A stretch of DNA of 64,000 nucleotides from CABMKH01 sp040797625 (GTDB taxonomy: Bacteria; Bacillota; Clostridia; Tissierellales; Tissierellaceae): the NCBI GenBank assembly GCA_052067355.1, contig JBQHQH010000012.1, forward strand, positions 1 through 64,000, given 5' to 3'. The notes under the pieces are model-generated. The model saw only the letters and a program-made list of their open reading frames with translations, had not been told where the DNA came from and did not search any database. Position numbers and translations under genes: made by a program. Positions 1-7,857 of the stretch are shown piece after piece; within the stretch, counting starts at the first letter, position 1, and each line of letters opens with the position of its first letter.

Positions 1-111
1 CCCATCTTTTAAGAGTAAGACTCCAGGAAGACTACCTGGTAGATAGGTCAAAGGTATAAGAGTAGCAATACTTTTAGCTGAATGATACTAATAAGTCGAG
101 GACTTGACCAA
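1..111 (+). rRNA. 23S ribosomal RNA, 3' end only
   Basis: The first ~111 bases match the conserved end of bacterial 23S rRNA, including the stretch reading tgatactaataagtcgagga and the closing gacttgacca. The gene begins before the window. A 5S gene and tRNAs follow directly, as in a normal rRNA operon. The exact 3' end is judged by eye. Confidence 0.9.
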
Positions 112-154
112 GTAAATTAAAAAATCATATAATCATATATTGAAAGTAGTTTTC

Positions 155-272
155 GTCTGGTGACGATAGCAAGAGGGACACACCTGTACCCATACCGAAC
201 ACAGAAGTTAAGCCTCTTAACGCCAATGGTACTTGGACGGCGACGTCCTGGGAGAGTAGGAAGTTGCCAGAC
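155..272 (+). rRNA. 5S ribosomal RNA
   Basis: A region of about 118 nt with complementary ends (gtctgg at 155-160, ccagac at 267-272). It carries the conserved 5S core reading cccataccgaacacagaagt. It lies about 44 nt after the 23S end and 4 nt before the first tRNA, so it belongs to the same rRNA-tRNA operon. Confidence 0.95.
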
Positions 273-276
273 TTGA

Positions 277-351
277 TCTTGGGTAGCTCAATGGTGGAGC
301 AACCGGCTGTTAACCGGTAGGTTGTGGGTTCGAGCCCCACCCCGAGAGCCA
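277..351 (+). tRNA. tRNA-Asn (GTT)
   Basis: Cloverleaf with acceptor tcttggg/cccgaga (one G-U pair), anticodon loop ctgttaa and T-arm gtggg-ttcgagc-cccac. CCA is encoded. First tRNA after 5S. Confidence 0.95.
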
Positions 352-356
352 AAAAC

Positions 357-446
357 GCCGGAGTGGCGGAACTGGCAGACGCACAGGACTTAAAATCCTG
401 CGGTCCTTAACAGATCGTACCGGTTCGATTCCGGTCTCCGGCACCA
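357..446 (+). tRNA. tRNA-Leu (TAA)
   Basis: Class II tRNA of 90 nt with a long variable arm. Acceptor gccggag/ctccggc, anticodon TAA in loop cttaaaa, CCA encoded. Confidence 0.95.
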
Positions 447-458
447 ATAATTTAATAT

Positions 459-535
<77 letters not shown>

Positions 536-664
536 TAATTTACACCGTAGGTAATATAATACGGAGTGCTCGTAGAGTGCAACCATAATTTTTAGTTAAA
601 GCACTTAAGAGTGTAACTATGATTTACGTCATTACATAAGAGAGCGTATTGATGAATTGATAAT

Positions 665-739
665 GGCCCCATGGTCAAGCGGTTAAGACATCGCCCTTTC
701 ACGGCGGTATCCCGGGTTCGAATCCCGGTGGGGTCACCA
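665..739 (+). tRNA. tRNA-Glu (TTC)
   Basis: Acceptor ggcccca/tggggtc, anticodon TTC in loop ctttcac, T-loop ttcgaat. CCA encoded. A 129-nt spacer without a gene precedes it. Confidence 0.95.
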
Positions 740-743
740 TTTT

Positions 744-819
744 GGGCGCATAGCTCAGTTGGGAGAGCACCTGCCTTACAAGCAGGGGGTCACAGGTTCG
801 AGCCCTGTTGTGCCCACCA
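744..819 (+). tRNA. tRNA-Val (TAC), copy 1
   Basis: Acceptor gggcgca/tgtgccc, anticodon TAC in loop cttacaa, CCA encoded. Identical in sequence to the copy at 2006-2081. Confidence 0.95.
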
Positions 820-859
820 AAATTCGATGCACAATTAACAATGTGAATTGAAATATTGC

Positions 860-936
860 GGCCTGGTAGTTCAGCTGGTTAGAATGCCAGCCTGTCACGC
901 TGGAGGTCGAGGGTTCGAGTCCCTTCCAGGTCGCCA
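860..936 (+). tRNA. tRNA-Asp (GTC)
   Basis: Acceptor ggcctgg/ccaggtc, anticodon GTC in loop ctgtcac, discriminator G, CCA encoded. Confidence 0.95.
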
Positions 937-946
937 AATTAAATAT

Positions 947-1022
947 GCTGGCGTAGCTCAATTGGCAGAGCAACTGACTTGTAATCAGTAGGTTGGGGGT
1001 TCAATTCCTCTCGCCAGCTCCA
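947..1022 (+). tRNA. tRNA-Thr (TGT)
   Basis: Acceptor gctggcg/cgccagc, anticodon TGT in loop cttgtaa, CCA encoded. Confidence 0.95.
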
Positions 1023-1044
1023 TAACCTGTAATATACAGGAGAA

Positions 1045-1129
1045 GGAGGAGTACCCAAGTGGCTAAAGGGGACGGACTGTAAATCCGTTAGCTAAGCTTT
1101 CACTGGTTCAAATCCAGTCTCCTCCACCA
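1045..1129 (+). tRNA. tRNA-Tyr (GTA)
   Basis: Class II tRNA of 85 nt. Acceptor ggaggag/ctcctcc, anticodon GTA in loop ctgtaaa, long variable arm, CCA encoded. Confidence 0.95.
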
Positions 1130-1151
1130 ATTAAATTATTCCGCTAGATAT

Positions 1152-1225
1152 GCGGGTGTAGCTCAGTGGTAGAGCCCCAGCCTTCCAAGCTGGTTGCGAG
1201 GGTTCGATTCCCTTCACCCGCTCCA
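1152..1225 (+). tRNA. tRNA-Gly (TCC)
   Basis: Acceptor gcgggtg/cacccgc, anticodon TCC in loop cttccaa, 74 nt, CCA encoded. Confidence 0.95.
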
Positions 1226-1235
1226 TTAAAAACAT

Positions 1236-1312
1236 GCGCCTATAGCTCAGCAGGATAGAGCAACGGACTTCTAATCCGTGTGCCGGGGGTTCGAATCCTC
1301 CTAGGCGCGCCA
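1236..1312 (+). tRNA. tRNA-Arg (TCT)
   Basis: Acceptor gcgccta/taggcgc, anticodon TCT in loop cttctaa, CCA encoded. Confidence 0.95.
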
Positions 1313-1318
1313 TTAAGT

Positions 1319-1395
1319 TGGGGTGTAGCCAAGTCGGTAAGGCACTAGACTTTGACTCTAGCATTCCACAGGTTCGAGTCCTGTCACCCCAGCCA
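1319..1395 (+). tRNA. tRNA-Gln (TTG)
   Basis: Acceptor tggggtg/cacccca beginning with U as usual for tRNA-Gln. Anticodon TTG in loop ctttgac, CCA encoded. Confidence 0.95.
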
Positions 1396-1410
1396 ATATT
1401 TTCTAATTAT

Positions 1411-1486
1411 GATCCATTAGCTCAGCAGGCAGAGCACCTGACTTTTAATCAGGGTGTCCGGCGTTCGAATCGCCGATGGATCACCA
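1411..1486 (+). tRNA. tRNA-Lys (TTT)
   Basis: Acceptor gatccat/atggatc, anticodon TTT in loop cttttaa, CCA encoded. Confidence 0.95.
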
Positions 1487-1525
1487 AGTTTATTTTTGAT
1501 AAACATTATAGTTCAATATGAATAT

Positions 1526-1614
1526 GGAGAGGTACCGAAGCGGTCATAACGGGGCGGTCTTGAAAACCGTTAGGGTGCAAGCCCACGTGGGTTCGAATCC
1601 CACCCTCTCCGCCA
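1526..1614 (+). tRNA. tRNA-Ser (TGA)
   Basis: Class II tRNA of 89 nt. Acceptor ggagagg/cctctcc, anticodon TGA in loop cttgaaa, long variable arm, discriminator G, CCA encoded. Confidence 0.95.
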
Positions 1615-1619
1615 ATCGT

Positions 1620-1710
1620 GGAGAAGTACTCAAGTGGCTGAAGAGGCTCCCCTGCTAAGGGAGTAGGTCCTTCATAGGGCGCGAGGGTTCAAATCCCTCC
1701 TTCTCCGCCA
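1620..1710 (+). tRNA. tRNA-Ser (GCT)
   Basis: Class II tRNA of 91 nt. Acceptor ggagaag/cttctcc, anticodon GCT in loop ctgctaa, discriminator G, CCA encoded. Only 5 nt separate it from the preceding tRNA-Ser. Confidence 0.95.
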
Positions 1711-1713
1711 TGG

Positions 1714-1790
1714 GGGCCTTTAGCTCAGTTGGTTAGAGCGCCCGGCTCATAACCGGTAGGTCCGGGGTTCGAGTCCCTGAAGGCCCACCA
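1714..1790 (+). tRNA. tRNA with CAT anticodon, elongator Met or Ile2 (copy 1)
   Basis: Acceptor gggcctt/aaggccc, anticodon CAT in loop ctcataa, CCA encoded. The acceptor and D-arm resemble the lysidine-type tRNA-Ile2 of Bacillus at least as much as an elongator tRNA-Met, so amino-acid identity stays open. Identical to the copy at 2342-2418. Confidence 0.9.
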
Positions 1791-1829
1791 TTTTTTTTGC
1801 CCAATTAATAGATACATATAAGTGAATAA

Positions 1830-1905
1830 GCCCAAATAGCTCAGTCGGTAGAGCAGTAGACTGAAAATCTACGTGTCGCTGGTTCGATTCCGGCTTTGGG
1901 CACCA
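1830..1905 (+). tRNA. tRNA-Phe (GAA)
   Basis: Acceptor gcccaaa/tttgggc, anticodon GAA in loop ctgaaaa, CCA encoded. Confidence 0.95.
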
Positions 1906-1920
1906 TCCACAGTCTGGTGA

Positions 1921-1995
1921 AGGGGTGTAGTTCAGTGGCAGAACGTCGGTCTCCAAAACCGAATGTCGTGGGTTCAAATCCTGCCACCCCTGCCA
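1921..1995 (+). tRNA. tRNA-Trp (CCA)
   Basis: Acceptor aggggtg/cacccct, anticodon CCA in loop ctccaaa, discriminator G, terminal CCA encoded. Confidence 0.95.
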
Positions 1996-2005
1996 TACAT
2001 ATATT

Positions 2006-2081
2006 GGGCGCATAGCTCAGTTGGGAGAGCACCTGCCTTACAAGCAGGGGGTCACAGGTTCGAGCCCTGTTGTGCCCACCA
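2006..2081 (+). tRNA. tRNA-Val (TAC), copy 2
   Basis: Same sequence as 744-819, with anticodon TAC and encoded CCA. An exact duplicate inside the cluster. Confidence 0.95.
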
Positions 2082-2106
2082 TCTATGTAAAATGACAATT
2101 AAAGTT

Positions 2107-2183
<77 letters not shown>

Positions 2184-2240
2184 TAAAATAGTTTATCTTT
2201 CAAGATGTACAACCTTAGTTTATAATGATAAATTGATTTT

Positions 2241-2317
<77 letters not shown>

Positions 2318-2341
2318 CCAGAATAGTTTATAAATAACTAG

Positions 2342-2418
2342 GGGCCTTTAGCTCAGTTGGTTAGAGCGCCCGGCTCATAACCGGTAGGTCCGGGGTTCGA
2401 GTCCCTGAAGGCCCACCA
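2342..2418 (+). tRNA. tRNA with CAT anticodon, elongator Met or Ile2 (copy 2)
   Basis: Identical to 1714-1790, including one G before the acceptor. Last tRNA of the cluster, followed 5 nt later by a terminator hairpin. Confidence 0.9.
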
Positions 2419-2423
2419 TAATT

Positions 2424-2451
2424 AAAAGACAGACCATTTGGTCTGTCTTTT
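2424..2451. terminator. Bidirectional Rho-independent terminator of the tRNA cluster
   Basis: Perfect 12-bp stem (aaaagacagacc at 2424-2435, ggtctgtctttt at 2440-2451) with a 4-nt loop and A/T tracts on both sides. It ends the rRNA-tRNA transcript and can also serve the minus-strand gene ending at 2507. Confidence 0.9.
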
Positions 2452-2506
2452 AATGTATCAAAAACTATTTACATTGGAATTGAATTATAACTAAAATATA
2501 GTAAAT

Positions 2507-3490
2507 CTATGTGAAAACTTTACTCAATAGAAAGGACATAAGTCTCTTTATATTATCCATATTGTATTTACTATCTATCTCTAAGAGGATGATATTTTGT
2601 GGGATATTATAATCAGATTCCCAAGTTATGTTACTATCTACTTCATAGCTATTTCTATCTATAAATAGACACGTCTTTTCAGCAGTCACTAATCCTTTTT
2701 TAACTTCAATAGAAATTTCGAATGAATTTTCATTGTCAATAAGTATTTTATAGTTTTCTCCATAATACATTATCTTATTTAAGATATTTCCTTCTATATC
2801 ACCACTGATAAAGAGATAATCATTGACCTTTTCAATACTATCTATATTAAATATTATATCATTCTTATCATGACAAAATATAAAGGATTTCTTATCTTTA
2901 ATAAGATCTAATATCTTTATAATATCCATTAGGTAGTATAGATCATCATAGTTGTGTTTCAATATCCTTTCTTTTAGAGATAGATCATTATTTATCACAT
3001 AATCCTTATAAAAGCCAATACAATCCTTACCTGAGAACATATCTTCTCTATAAATTCCCAAGAATTTTTCTATAGTTTTTAATTTTAGATTTGGCAATTC
3101 AAATAGATATCTATTTTTCCTGATTATAGAATAGATATCTATAGACCTTTGTTTTGAAATTTGAAGATCTAATCCATTTAATTTTAGACGATAGTTAATA
3201 AAGGGAATATCAAAACTATCACCATTATAGTTCAATATCATATTGAAATCAGATAGAATATCCATGGTCTTGACTAGGAGCTCTTTTTCGTCTTCAGAAT
3301 TATCTATGAAGAGTTGGCTTAAAACCCAAGATTTTTCACAACTATCATAAGATAAAATTCCGACTAAATATATAATATCTCTATATCTACTAAGACCTGT
3401 AGTTTCAATATCTAAAAAACAGATATCCTTCTCAAAAACATGCTTGCCAATAGGTAATTCTCTATTTATTTTAGTCTTTATAATCTCCAT
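2507..3490 (-). CDS. YprB-like RNase H-fold 3'-5' exonuclease
   Basis: A probable DEDD-type exonuclease of the RNase H-like family (Bacillus YprB group). The three metal-binding motifs are visible: FLDIETTGL near residues 25-33 (DxE), LNYNGDSFDIPFI in the middle (NGxxFD), and NYDDLYYL (YxxxD type). It has about 327 residues, and the C-terminal third shows no known domain. I chose the ATG at 3490 because AGGGTG lies 6 nt upstream of it on the minus strand. A GTG at 3499 would add three residues but has a poorer ribosome site. The gene stands alone, divergent from the next operon. The in vivo substrate of this family is not settled. Confidence 0.8.
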   Translation of the reverse strand: MEIIKTKINRELPIGKHVFEKDICFLDIETTGLSRYRDIIYLVGILSYDSCEKSWVLSQLFIDNSEDEKELLVKTMDILSDFNMILNYNGDSFDIPFINYRLKLNGLDLQISKQRSIDIYSIIRKNRYLFELPNLKLKTIEKFLGIYREDMFSGKDCIGFYKDYVINNDLSLKERILKHNYDDLYYLMDIIKILDLIKDKKSFIFCHDKNDIIFNIDSIEKVNDYLFISGDIEGNILNKIMYYGENYKILIDNENSFEISIEVKKGLVTAEKTCLFIDRNSYEVDSNITWESDYNIPQNIILLEIDSKYNMDNIKRLMSFLLSKVFT

Positions 3491-3591
3491 ATCATTCACC
3501 CTAATATAGATGATATAACACTATTTTACTTTTGTACAGTTATATAAATTAGCTTTATTGTTAATAATATAGATGGTAAAGGAGGATAGAT

Positions 3592-4554
3592 ATGGAGAAG
3601 ACAATAGGAATACCTAGAGGAATCTTATATTATGAATTTTTTCCAGTATGGGAAGAATTTTTTCAGACCCTTGGATATAAGATAATCTCTTCACCTAAGA
3701 CCAATAAAGATATATTAGATGCTGGAATTGCTACTTGTGTAGATGAAGCATGTCTTCCAGTAAAGATATTTCATGGTCATGTAGATTATTTAAAAGATAA
3801 GGTTGACTATATCTTTATTCCCAAGACTATTAGTCTGTATAAGAGGGAGTATTGTTGTCCAAAGATATTAGGACTTCCATATATGATAAAGAATAGTATA
3901 GATGATTTGCCAGAGATAATAGATGGAGAGATAAATATAGATAAAAAAGGCAATTTTGAAAGATGTTATAGAGATATAGGAAAATCATTAGGTATAAGCC
4001 GTAGAGAATGTAATAGAGCATATAAAAGTGCAAGAGAAATAGGAAAAAGATATAGAAAATGGTTGAATACTCAGATGCCTAACATCCCAATAGAAGAAGG
4101 TCAGTGGAATAAGATGAATATATTACTATTGGGACATTCCTATAATGTATTTGATGAATTTATGAATATGGGAATTTTAAAAAAGTTAGCTAATAAAGAT
4201 TTAAATATTATAGTAGCAGAGGATGTATCAGAAGAAGACATTAGAAATTATTCAGATCAAATATCTAAGAGAATATTTTGGACTCATGGTAGGAAGATAA
4301 TAGGATCAGCTTTTAGTCTTATGGATGGCGGCGGGATTCATGGGATAATCTATTTAAATTCCTTTGGATGTGGTATGGATTCAGTATTATTACACATAGT
4401 AGAACAAAAAGCCATAGAGAATAGAATACCTCTAATGGAGTTGACATTAGATGAACAGACAGGGGAGGCTGGATTTAATACTAGATTAGAGGCATTTTTA
4501 GATATGATGAAGTGGAGGAAGAAAAATGAAGATAACATTCCCTCATTTAGGTAA
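3592..4554 (+). CDS. DUF2229-type CoA-dehydratase activase-related protein, N-terminal-type unit
   Basis: A 320-residue protein of the family linked to the activator of 2-hydroxyglutaryl-CoA dehydratase (DUF2229). The family signature GIPRGILYYEFFP opens the protein at about residue 5. Conserved cysteines occur in CVDEACLPVK (about residues 49-58) and YCCPK, plus a late FGCGMDS motif, and these could bind an iron-sulfur cluster. It overlaps the next gene by 29 bases, and the three genes from 3592 to 6560 form one unit. In many anaerobes the same modules are fused in one long protein; here they are separate. SD ggagg sits just before the ATG. No substrate can be inferred. Confidence 0.75.
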   Translation: MEKTIGIPRGILYYEFFPVWEEFFQTLGYKIISSPKTNKDILDAGIATCVDEACLPVKIFHGHVDYLKDKVDYIFIPKTISLYKREYCCPKILGLPYMIKNSIDDLPEIIDGEINIDKKGNFERCYRDIGKSLGISRRECNRAYKSAREIGKRYRKWLNTQMPNIPIEEGQWNKMNILLLGHSYNVFDEFMNMGILKKLANKDLNIIVAEDVSEEDIRNYSDQISKRIFWTHGRKIIGSAFSLMDGGGIHGIIYLNSFGCGMDSVLLHIVEQKAIENRIPLMELTLDEQTGEAGFNTRLEAFLDMMKWRKKNEDNIPSFR

Positions 4555-5617
4555 TGTATATATTGCAGGAAAAGCTTTTTTAGAAGAACTGGGGCATACA
4601 GTGATTTCACCTCCAGTATGTAGTAAAAGGACGCTGGAAATTGGATCAAAATATTCTCCAGAGACCATGTGCCTGCCATTTAAGATATTCATTGGAAACT
4701 ATATAGAGAGCATTGAAAAGGGAGCAGATACTATTTTAATTACAGGAAGCTGTGGCCCTTGTAGATTTGGATTATATTCTATAATTCAGAAGGATATATT
4801 AAAAGATTTGGGATATGATGTAGAAATTATTACGTTAGAATCTCCTAGAGAGGGAATAGAGGAATTTAAAAATAATGTAGGTAAGGTTATAGGTTCTAAT
4901 TCTATAATTGATATAATAAAAAATATAAAACCAGCATTAAATCTAATGAAGAAGGCAGATGATTTAACTCAATTTTCCAATGTAGTAAGAGCATATGCAA
5001 TAAACAAAAGAGAAGTAAATGAAATTATGGATGACTATTACAATGAAGCAGTAAAATTACATGGAACTAGAGCAATGGTAAATTTAATTAATAAAACCAA
5101 AGGAAGTTTAGATAAAGTCAAGATAGACAGAAATTATAATCCAATTAAAATTGGAATTATAGGTGAAATATATACTATTATAGAACCATTTGTTAATCTA
5201 GAAGTAGAAAGAAAACTTGGAGAAATGGGAGTGTTAGTGGAAAAATCTTTAACCCCAACTAGTTGGTTTGAACATCATGTTTATTCTTATCCATTTGGTT
5301 CAAAGTATGAAAATATGAAGATAAAATTAGCGAAACCATATTTAGAAACATTAGTAGGAGGACATGGTAGAGAGACTATAGGAAGTGCCATATATTATAA
5401 AAATATGGGTTATGATGGTGTCATACAGATATTACCACTTAATTGTATGCCAGAAATAGTAGCAAAGAGTATATTAAAGACTGTAAGCAAGGATTTAAAC
5501 TTCCCTATTATGACATTAATAGTAGATGAGATGACAGGAGAAGCTGGATATATTACGAGATTAGAAGCCTATGTAGATCTAATCAGGAAGAGAAGGGAGA
5601 AACTATTAATTGGATAA
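4526..5617 (+). CDS. 2-hydroxyacyl-CoA dehydratase-like / DUF2229 protein
   Basis: A 363-residue protein with the HgdB-like motifs FPHLGNVYIA at the start, then SPETMCLPFK and GSCGPCRFG (about residue 75 on), and a C-terminal LNCMPEIVAKS segment. The cysteines are of the kind that ligate a [4Fe-4S] cluster in dehydratase subunits. It starts inside the previous gene (29-base overlap, SD ggagg at 4514-4518) and its end overlaps the next gene by 8 bases, so the three proteins are almost certainly co-translated. It is related in fold to the preceding protein: both have a CLPFK/CLPVK box and a C-terminal EMTGEAG or EQTGEAG segment. The role is probably redox activation or dehydration of a CoA ester. 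Not proven. Confidence 0.75.
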   Translation: MKITFPHLGNVYIAGKAFLEELGHTVISPPVCSKRTLEIGSKYSPETMCLPFKIFIGNYIESIEKGADTILITGSCGPCRFGLYSIIQKDILKDLGYDVEIITLESPREGIEEFKNNVGKVIGSNSIIDIIKNIKPALNLMKKADDLTQFSNVVRAYAINKREVNEIMDDYYNEAVKLHGTRAMVNLINKTKGSLDKVKIDRNYNPIKIGIIGEIYTIIEPFVNLEVERKLGEMGVLVEKSLTPTSWFEHHVYSYPFGSKYENMKIKLAKPYLETLVGGHGRETIGSAIYYKNMGYDGVIQILPLNCMPEIVAKSILKTVSKDLNFPIMTLIVDEMTGEAGYITRLEAYVDLIRKRREKLLIG

Positions 5618-6560
5618 TTATTATATGGGAATAGATGTAGGTTCAGTAAGTACAAATATAGTTTTAATAGATGAAGAGAATAATCTAGTTTTCCATGAAT
5701 ACTTAAGAACTCAAGGAAAACCTATAGAGATAATAAAAAATGGGATTAAAGATTTATCTGATAAATTTGGTACTAAGAGTATATTAGGGGTTGGAACTAC
5801 TGGAAGCGGACGTCAACTGGCTTCTATCATAGTAGGTGCGGATATAGTAAAGAATGAAATTACTTGTCATGCTGTAGCAGGATTAGATTATAATCCAGGT
5901 ATAAAGACCATAATTGAAATAGGCGGTCAAGATTCTAAGATAATAATCCTTAAGGATGGTATAGTAGTTGACTTTGCCATGAATACAGTGTGTGCTGCTG
6001 GGACAGGTTCCTTTCTAGATAGGCAGGCTTTGAGATTGGGTATTGAGATTGATAAATTTGGACAAAGAGCATTAGACTCAAGTAATCCAGTGAGAATTGC
6101 AGGAAGATGTGCAGTATTTGCAGAGTCAGATATGATTCACAAGCAACAATTAGGACATAATCAAGAGGATATAATCAGAGGATTATGCGATGCACTAGTC
6201 AGAAATTTTTTGAGCAATGTAGGAAAAGGAAAAGATATATCTCCGCCTATTTTATTCCAAGGTGGAGTTGCAGCTAATATGGGTATAAAAAAGGCGTTTG
6301 AAGAGGAGCTAAACTGTGAGGTAATAGTTCCTTCACATTTTAACGTAATGGGTGCAATAGGAGCAGCAATTTTAGGTAAAGAACAGACAATGACTCAAGG
6401 ATATACTAATTTTAGAGGATTAGATCTCTATAACAATGAGTATATGGTAGATTCTATAGATTGTAATGGATGCTCTAATATATGTGAAGTATTGGAAATA
6501 AAAGAAGATGGTAAGTTGTTGGCAAGATATGGAGATAAATGTGGTAAATGGTCTTTCTAA
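5610..6560 (+). CDS. Acyl-CoA dehydratase activase (BadF/HgdC-type ATPase)
   Basis: An ASKHA-fold ATPase that in the known family (HgdC) hydrolyses ATP to inject an electron into a 2-hydroxyacyl-CoA dehydratase. Visible motifs: phosphate-binding MGIDVGSVSTN at about residue 6, IEIGGQDSKI, the cluster-ligand segment VCAAGTGSFLDRQA, and GRCAVFAESDMIHK, which holds the second cluster cysteine. The 316 residues are slightly longer than classic activators because of a C-terminal Cys tail (CNGCSNICEV and DKCGKW). The start is TTG at 5610 with aagggaga 9 nt upstream. An ATG at 5625 has no such site. Last gene of the three-gene operon. Confidence 0.85.
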   Translation: MDNYYMGIDVGSVSTNIVLIDEENNLVFHEYLRTQGKPIEIIKNGIKDLSDKFGTKSILGVGTTGSGRQLASIIVGADIVKNEITCHAVAGLDYNPGIKTIIEIGGQDSKIIILKDGIVVDFAMNTVCAAGTGSFLDRQALRLGIEIDKFGQRALDSSNPVRIAGRCAVFAESDMIHKQQLGHNQEDIIRGLCDALVRNFLSNVGKGKDISPPILFQGGVAANMGIKKAFEEELNCEVIVPSHFNVMGAIGAAILGKEQTMTQGYTNFRGLDLYNNEYMVDSIDCNGCSNICEVLEIKEDGKLLARYGDKCGKWSF

Positions 6561-6615
6561 TATTTAATAATAATGATATAGTAGGATTAATCATAATGAA
6601 ATAGAGGGGGATATT

Positions 6616-7812
6616 ATGAAAGACTTTCATCTGAATTGCACGAATTGTGGTAAGGTCTATGAGAAAGAGAAGAGAAATTTTAGATGTGAAATTTGTAATG
6701 AACCGTTGGAGTTAGAAGAAATTAAAAGTGGAAGCATCAACGAAGGAAGTATCTTGAGACAAAGTTTGTTAGAACGCTATAAAGAGTTTTATCCTTTTTT
6801 AGATATGGATATAGATTTTTCCTTAGGAGAAGGTTTTACTTCTCTAATATATTCAGAAGAACTATCTAAGTATTATGGGGTTAAATCCATATATTTTAAG
6901 AATGAATCTGAAAATCCTACATGGTCTTTTAAAGATAGAGGAACAATTACAGGAATATTAAGGGCTAGAGATCTGGGATATAAAAAAATAGGAACAGTAT
7001 CTACGGGAAATATGGCTACTTCTGTAGCTGCCTATGGTTCTATGGCGGGTATGGAAACTATAATATTAGTAAAAAAAGAGATAGCAGATGAAAAGTTAAA
7101 GCCAATAGCTATATATAGACCGAGATTAATCAAAGTAGATGGAGATTATGGTAGATTATATGAAGAGAGCTTAAAATTGGGAAGTGAAAATGGCATCTAT
7201 TTTATAAATTCAGATGTTCCATTTAGAGTAGAAGGCTATAAGACTATAGCTTTTGAAATATGTGAACAATTGAATTTTAGTATTCCAGATTATATAATTG
7301 TACCAACTAGTGCAGGAGGAAATATTAGGGGAATTGAAAAAGGATTTAGAGAGTTTAAAAATGCTGGCTTGATAGACAGAATACCTAAGATGGTAGCAGT
7401 TCAAGCAGTAGGGTGTTCACCTATTCATAGAGCATTTGTTGAAAATAAAAAAGAGATAGAGAGATTTGAAGACCCAAAGACTATAGCTCATGCAATAGAA
7501 AATCCCTTCCCACCAAGTGGAAATCAGGTTTTAAGGATGTTGAAGAGAAATGGTGGTATAACAATTTCAGTCGAAGATGAAGAGATAATAGAAGCACAAA
7601 GTAAAATGGCATCTATAGGGATATTTGGACAACCTGCATCTGCTACTTCCCTAGCGGCAGTTAAGAAACTTACTTCTCAAGGATATTTAAAGAAAGAAGA
7701 TAGGGTTGTATGTATAGTTACTGCATCTGGACTAAAATATACTTCCGCATTAGATAGACATAAACTAAATATATTAGACGCTAAGTTAGAAGAACTTAAC
7801 CATATAATATAA
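6616..7812 (+). CDS. thrC: Threonine synthase
   Basis: A fold-type II PLP enzyme that converts O-phosphohomoserine to threonine. The 398 residues begin with a small zinc-ribbon-like segment (CTNCGKVYE then CEIC, residues 8-29). The PLP lysine motif NPTWSFKDRGT follows near residue 105, then the GNMATSVAAY loop and the glycine-rich PTSAGGNIRG phosphate loop. Length and order fit the archaeal/Bacillus-type threonine synthase. SD gaggggg lies 8 nt before the ATG. The gene lies 55 bp after the activase operon and ends at a strong terminator, so it may be the last gene of that transcript. No T-box or other leader is visible in the short gap. Confidence 0.88.
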   Translation: MKDFHLNCTNCGKVYEKEKRNFRCEICNEPLELEEIKSGSINEGSILRQSLLERYKEFYPFLDMDIDFSLGEGFTSLIYSEELSKYYGVKSIYFKNESENPTWSFKDRGTITGILRARDLGYKKIGTVSTGNMATSVAAYGSMAGMETIILVKKEIADEKLKPIAIYRPRLIKVDGDYGRLYEESLKLGSENGIYFINSDVPFRVEGYKTIAFEICEQLNFSIPDYIIVPTSAGGNIRGIEKGFREFKNAGLIDRIPKMVAVQAVGCSPIHRAFVENKKEIERFEDPKTIAHAIENPFPPSGNQVLRMLKRNGGITISVEDEEIIEAQSKMASIGIFGQPASATSLAAVKKLTSQGYLKKEDRVVCIVTASGLKYTSALDRHKLNILDAKLEELNHII

Positions 7813-7840
7813 AAAGTAGGTATCAATATACCTACTTTTT
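7811..7840. terminator. Bidirectional terminator between convergent genes
   Basis: Perfect 12-bp stem aaaaagtaggta / tacctacttttt with a 6-nt loop and A and T tracts on either side. It serves thrC on the plus strand and the minus-strand gene ending at 7858. Confidence 0.9.
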
Positions 7841-7857
7841 ATATTATACAAATACTT

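Noticed and set aside
539..560. TATAAT at 555-560 with TTTACA upstream, as an internal tRNA promoter
   Set aside because: Spacing is only 10 nt, too short for a sigma-70-type promoter.
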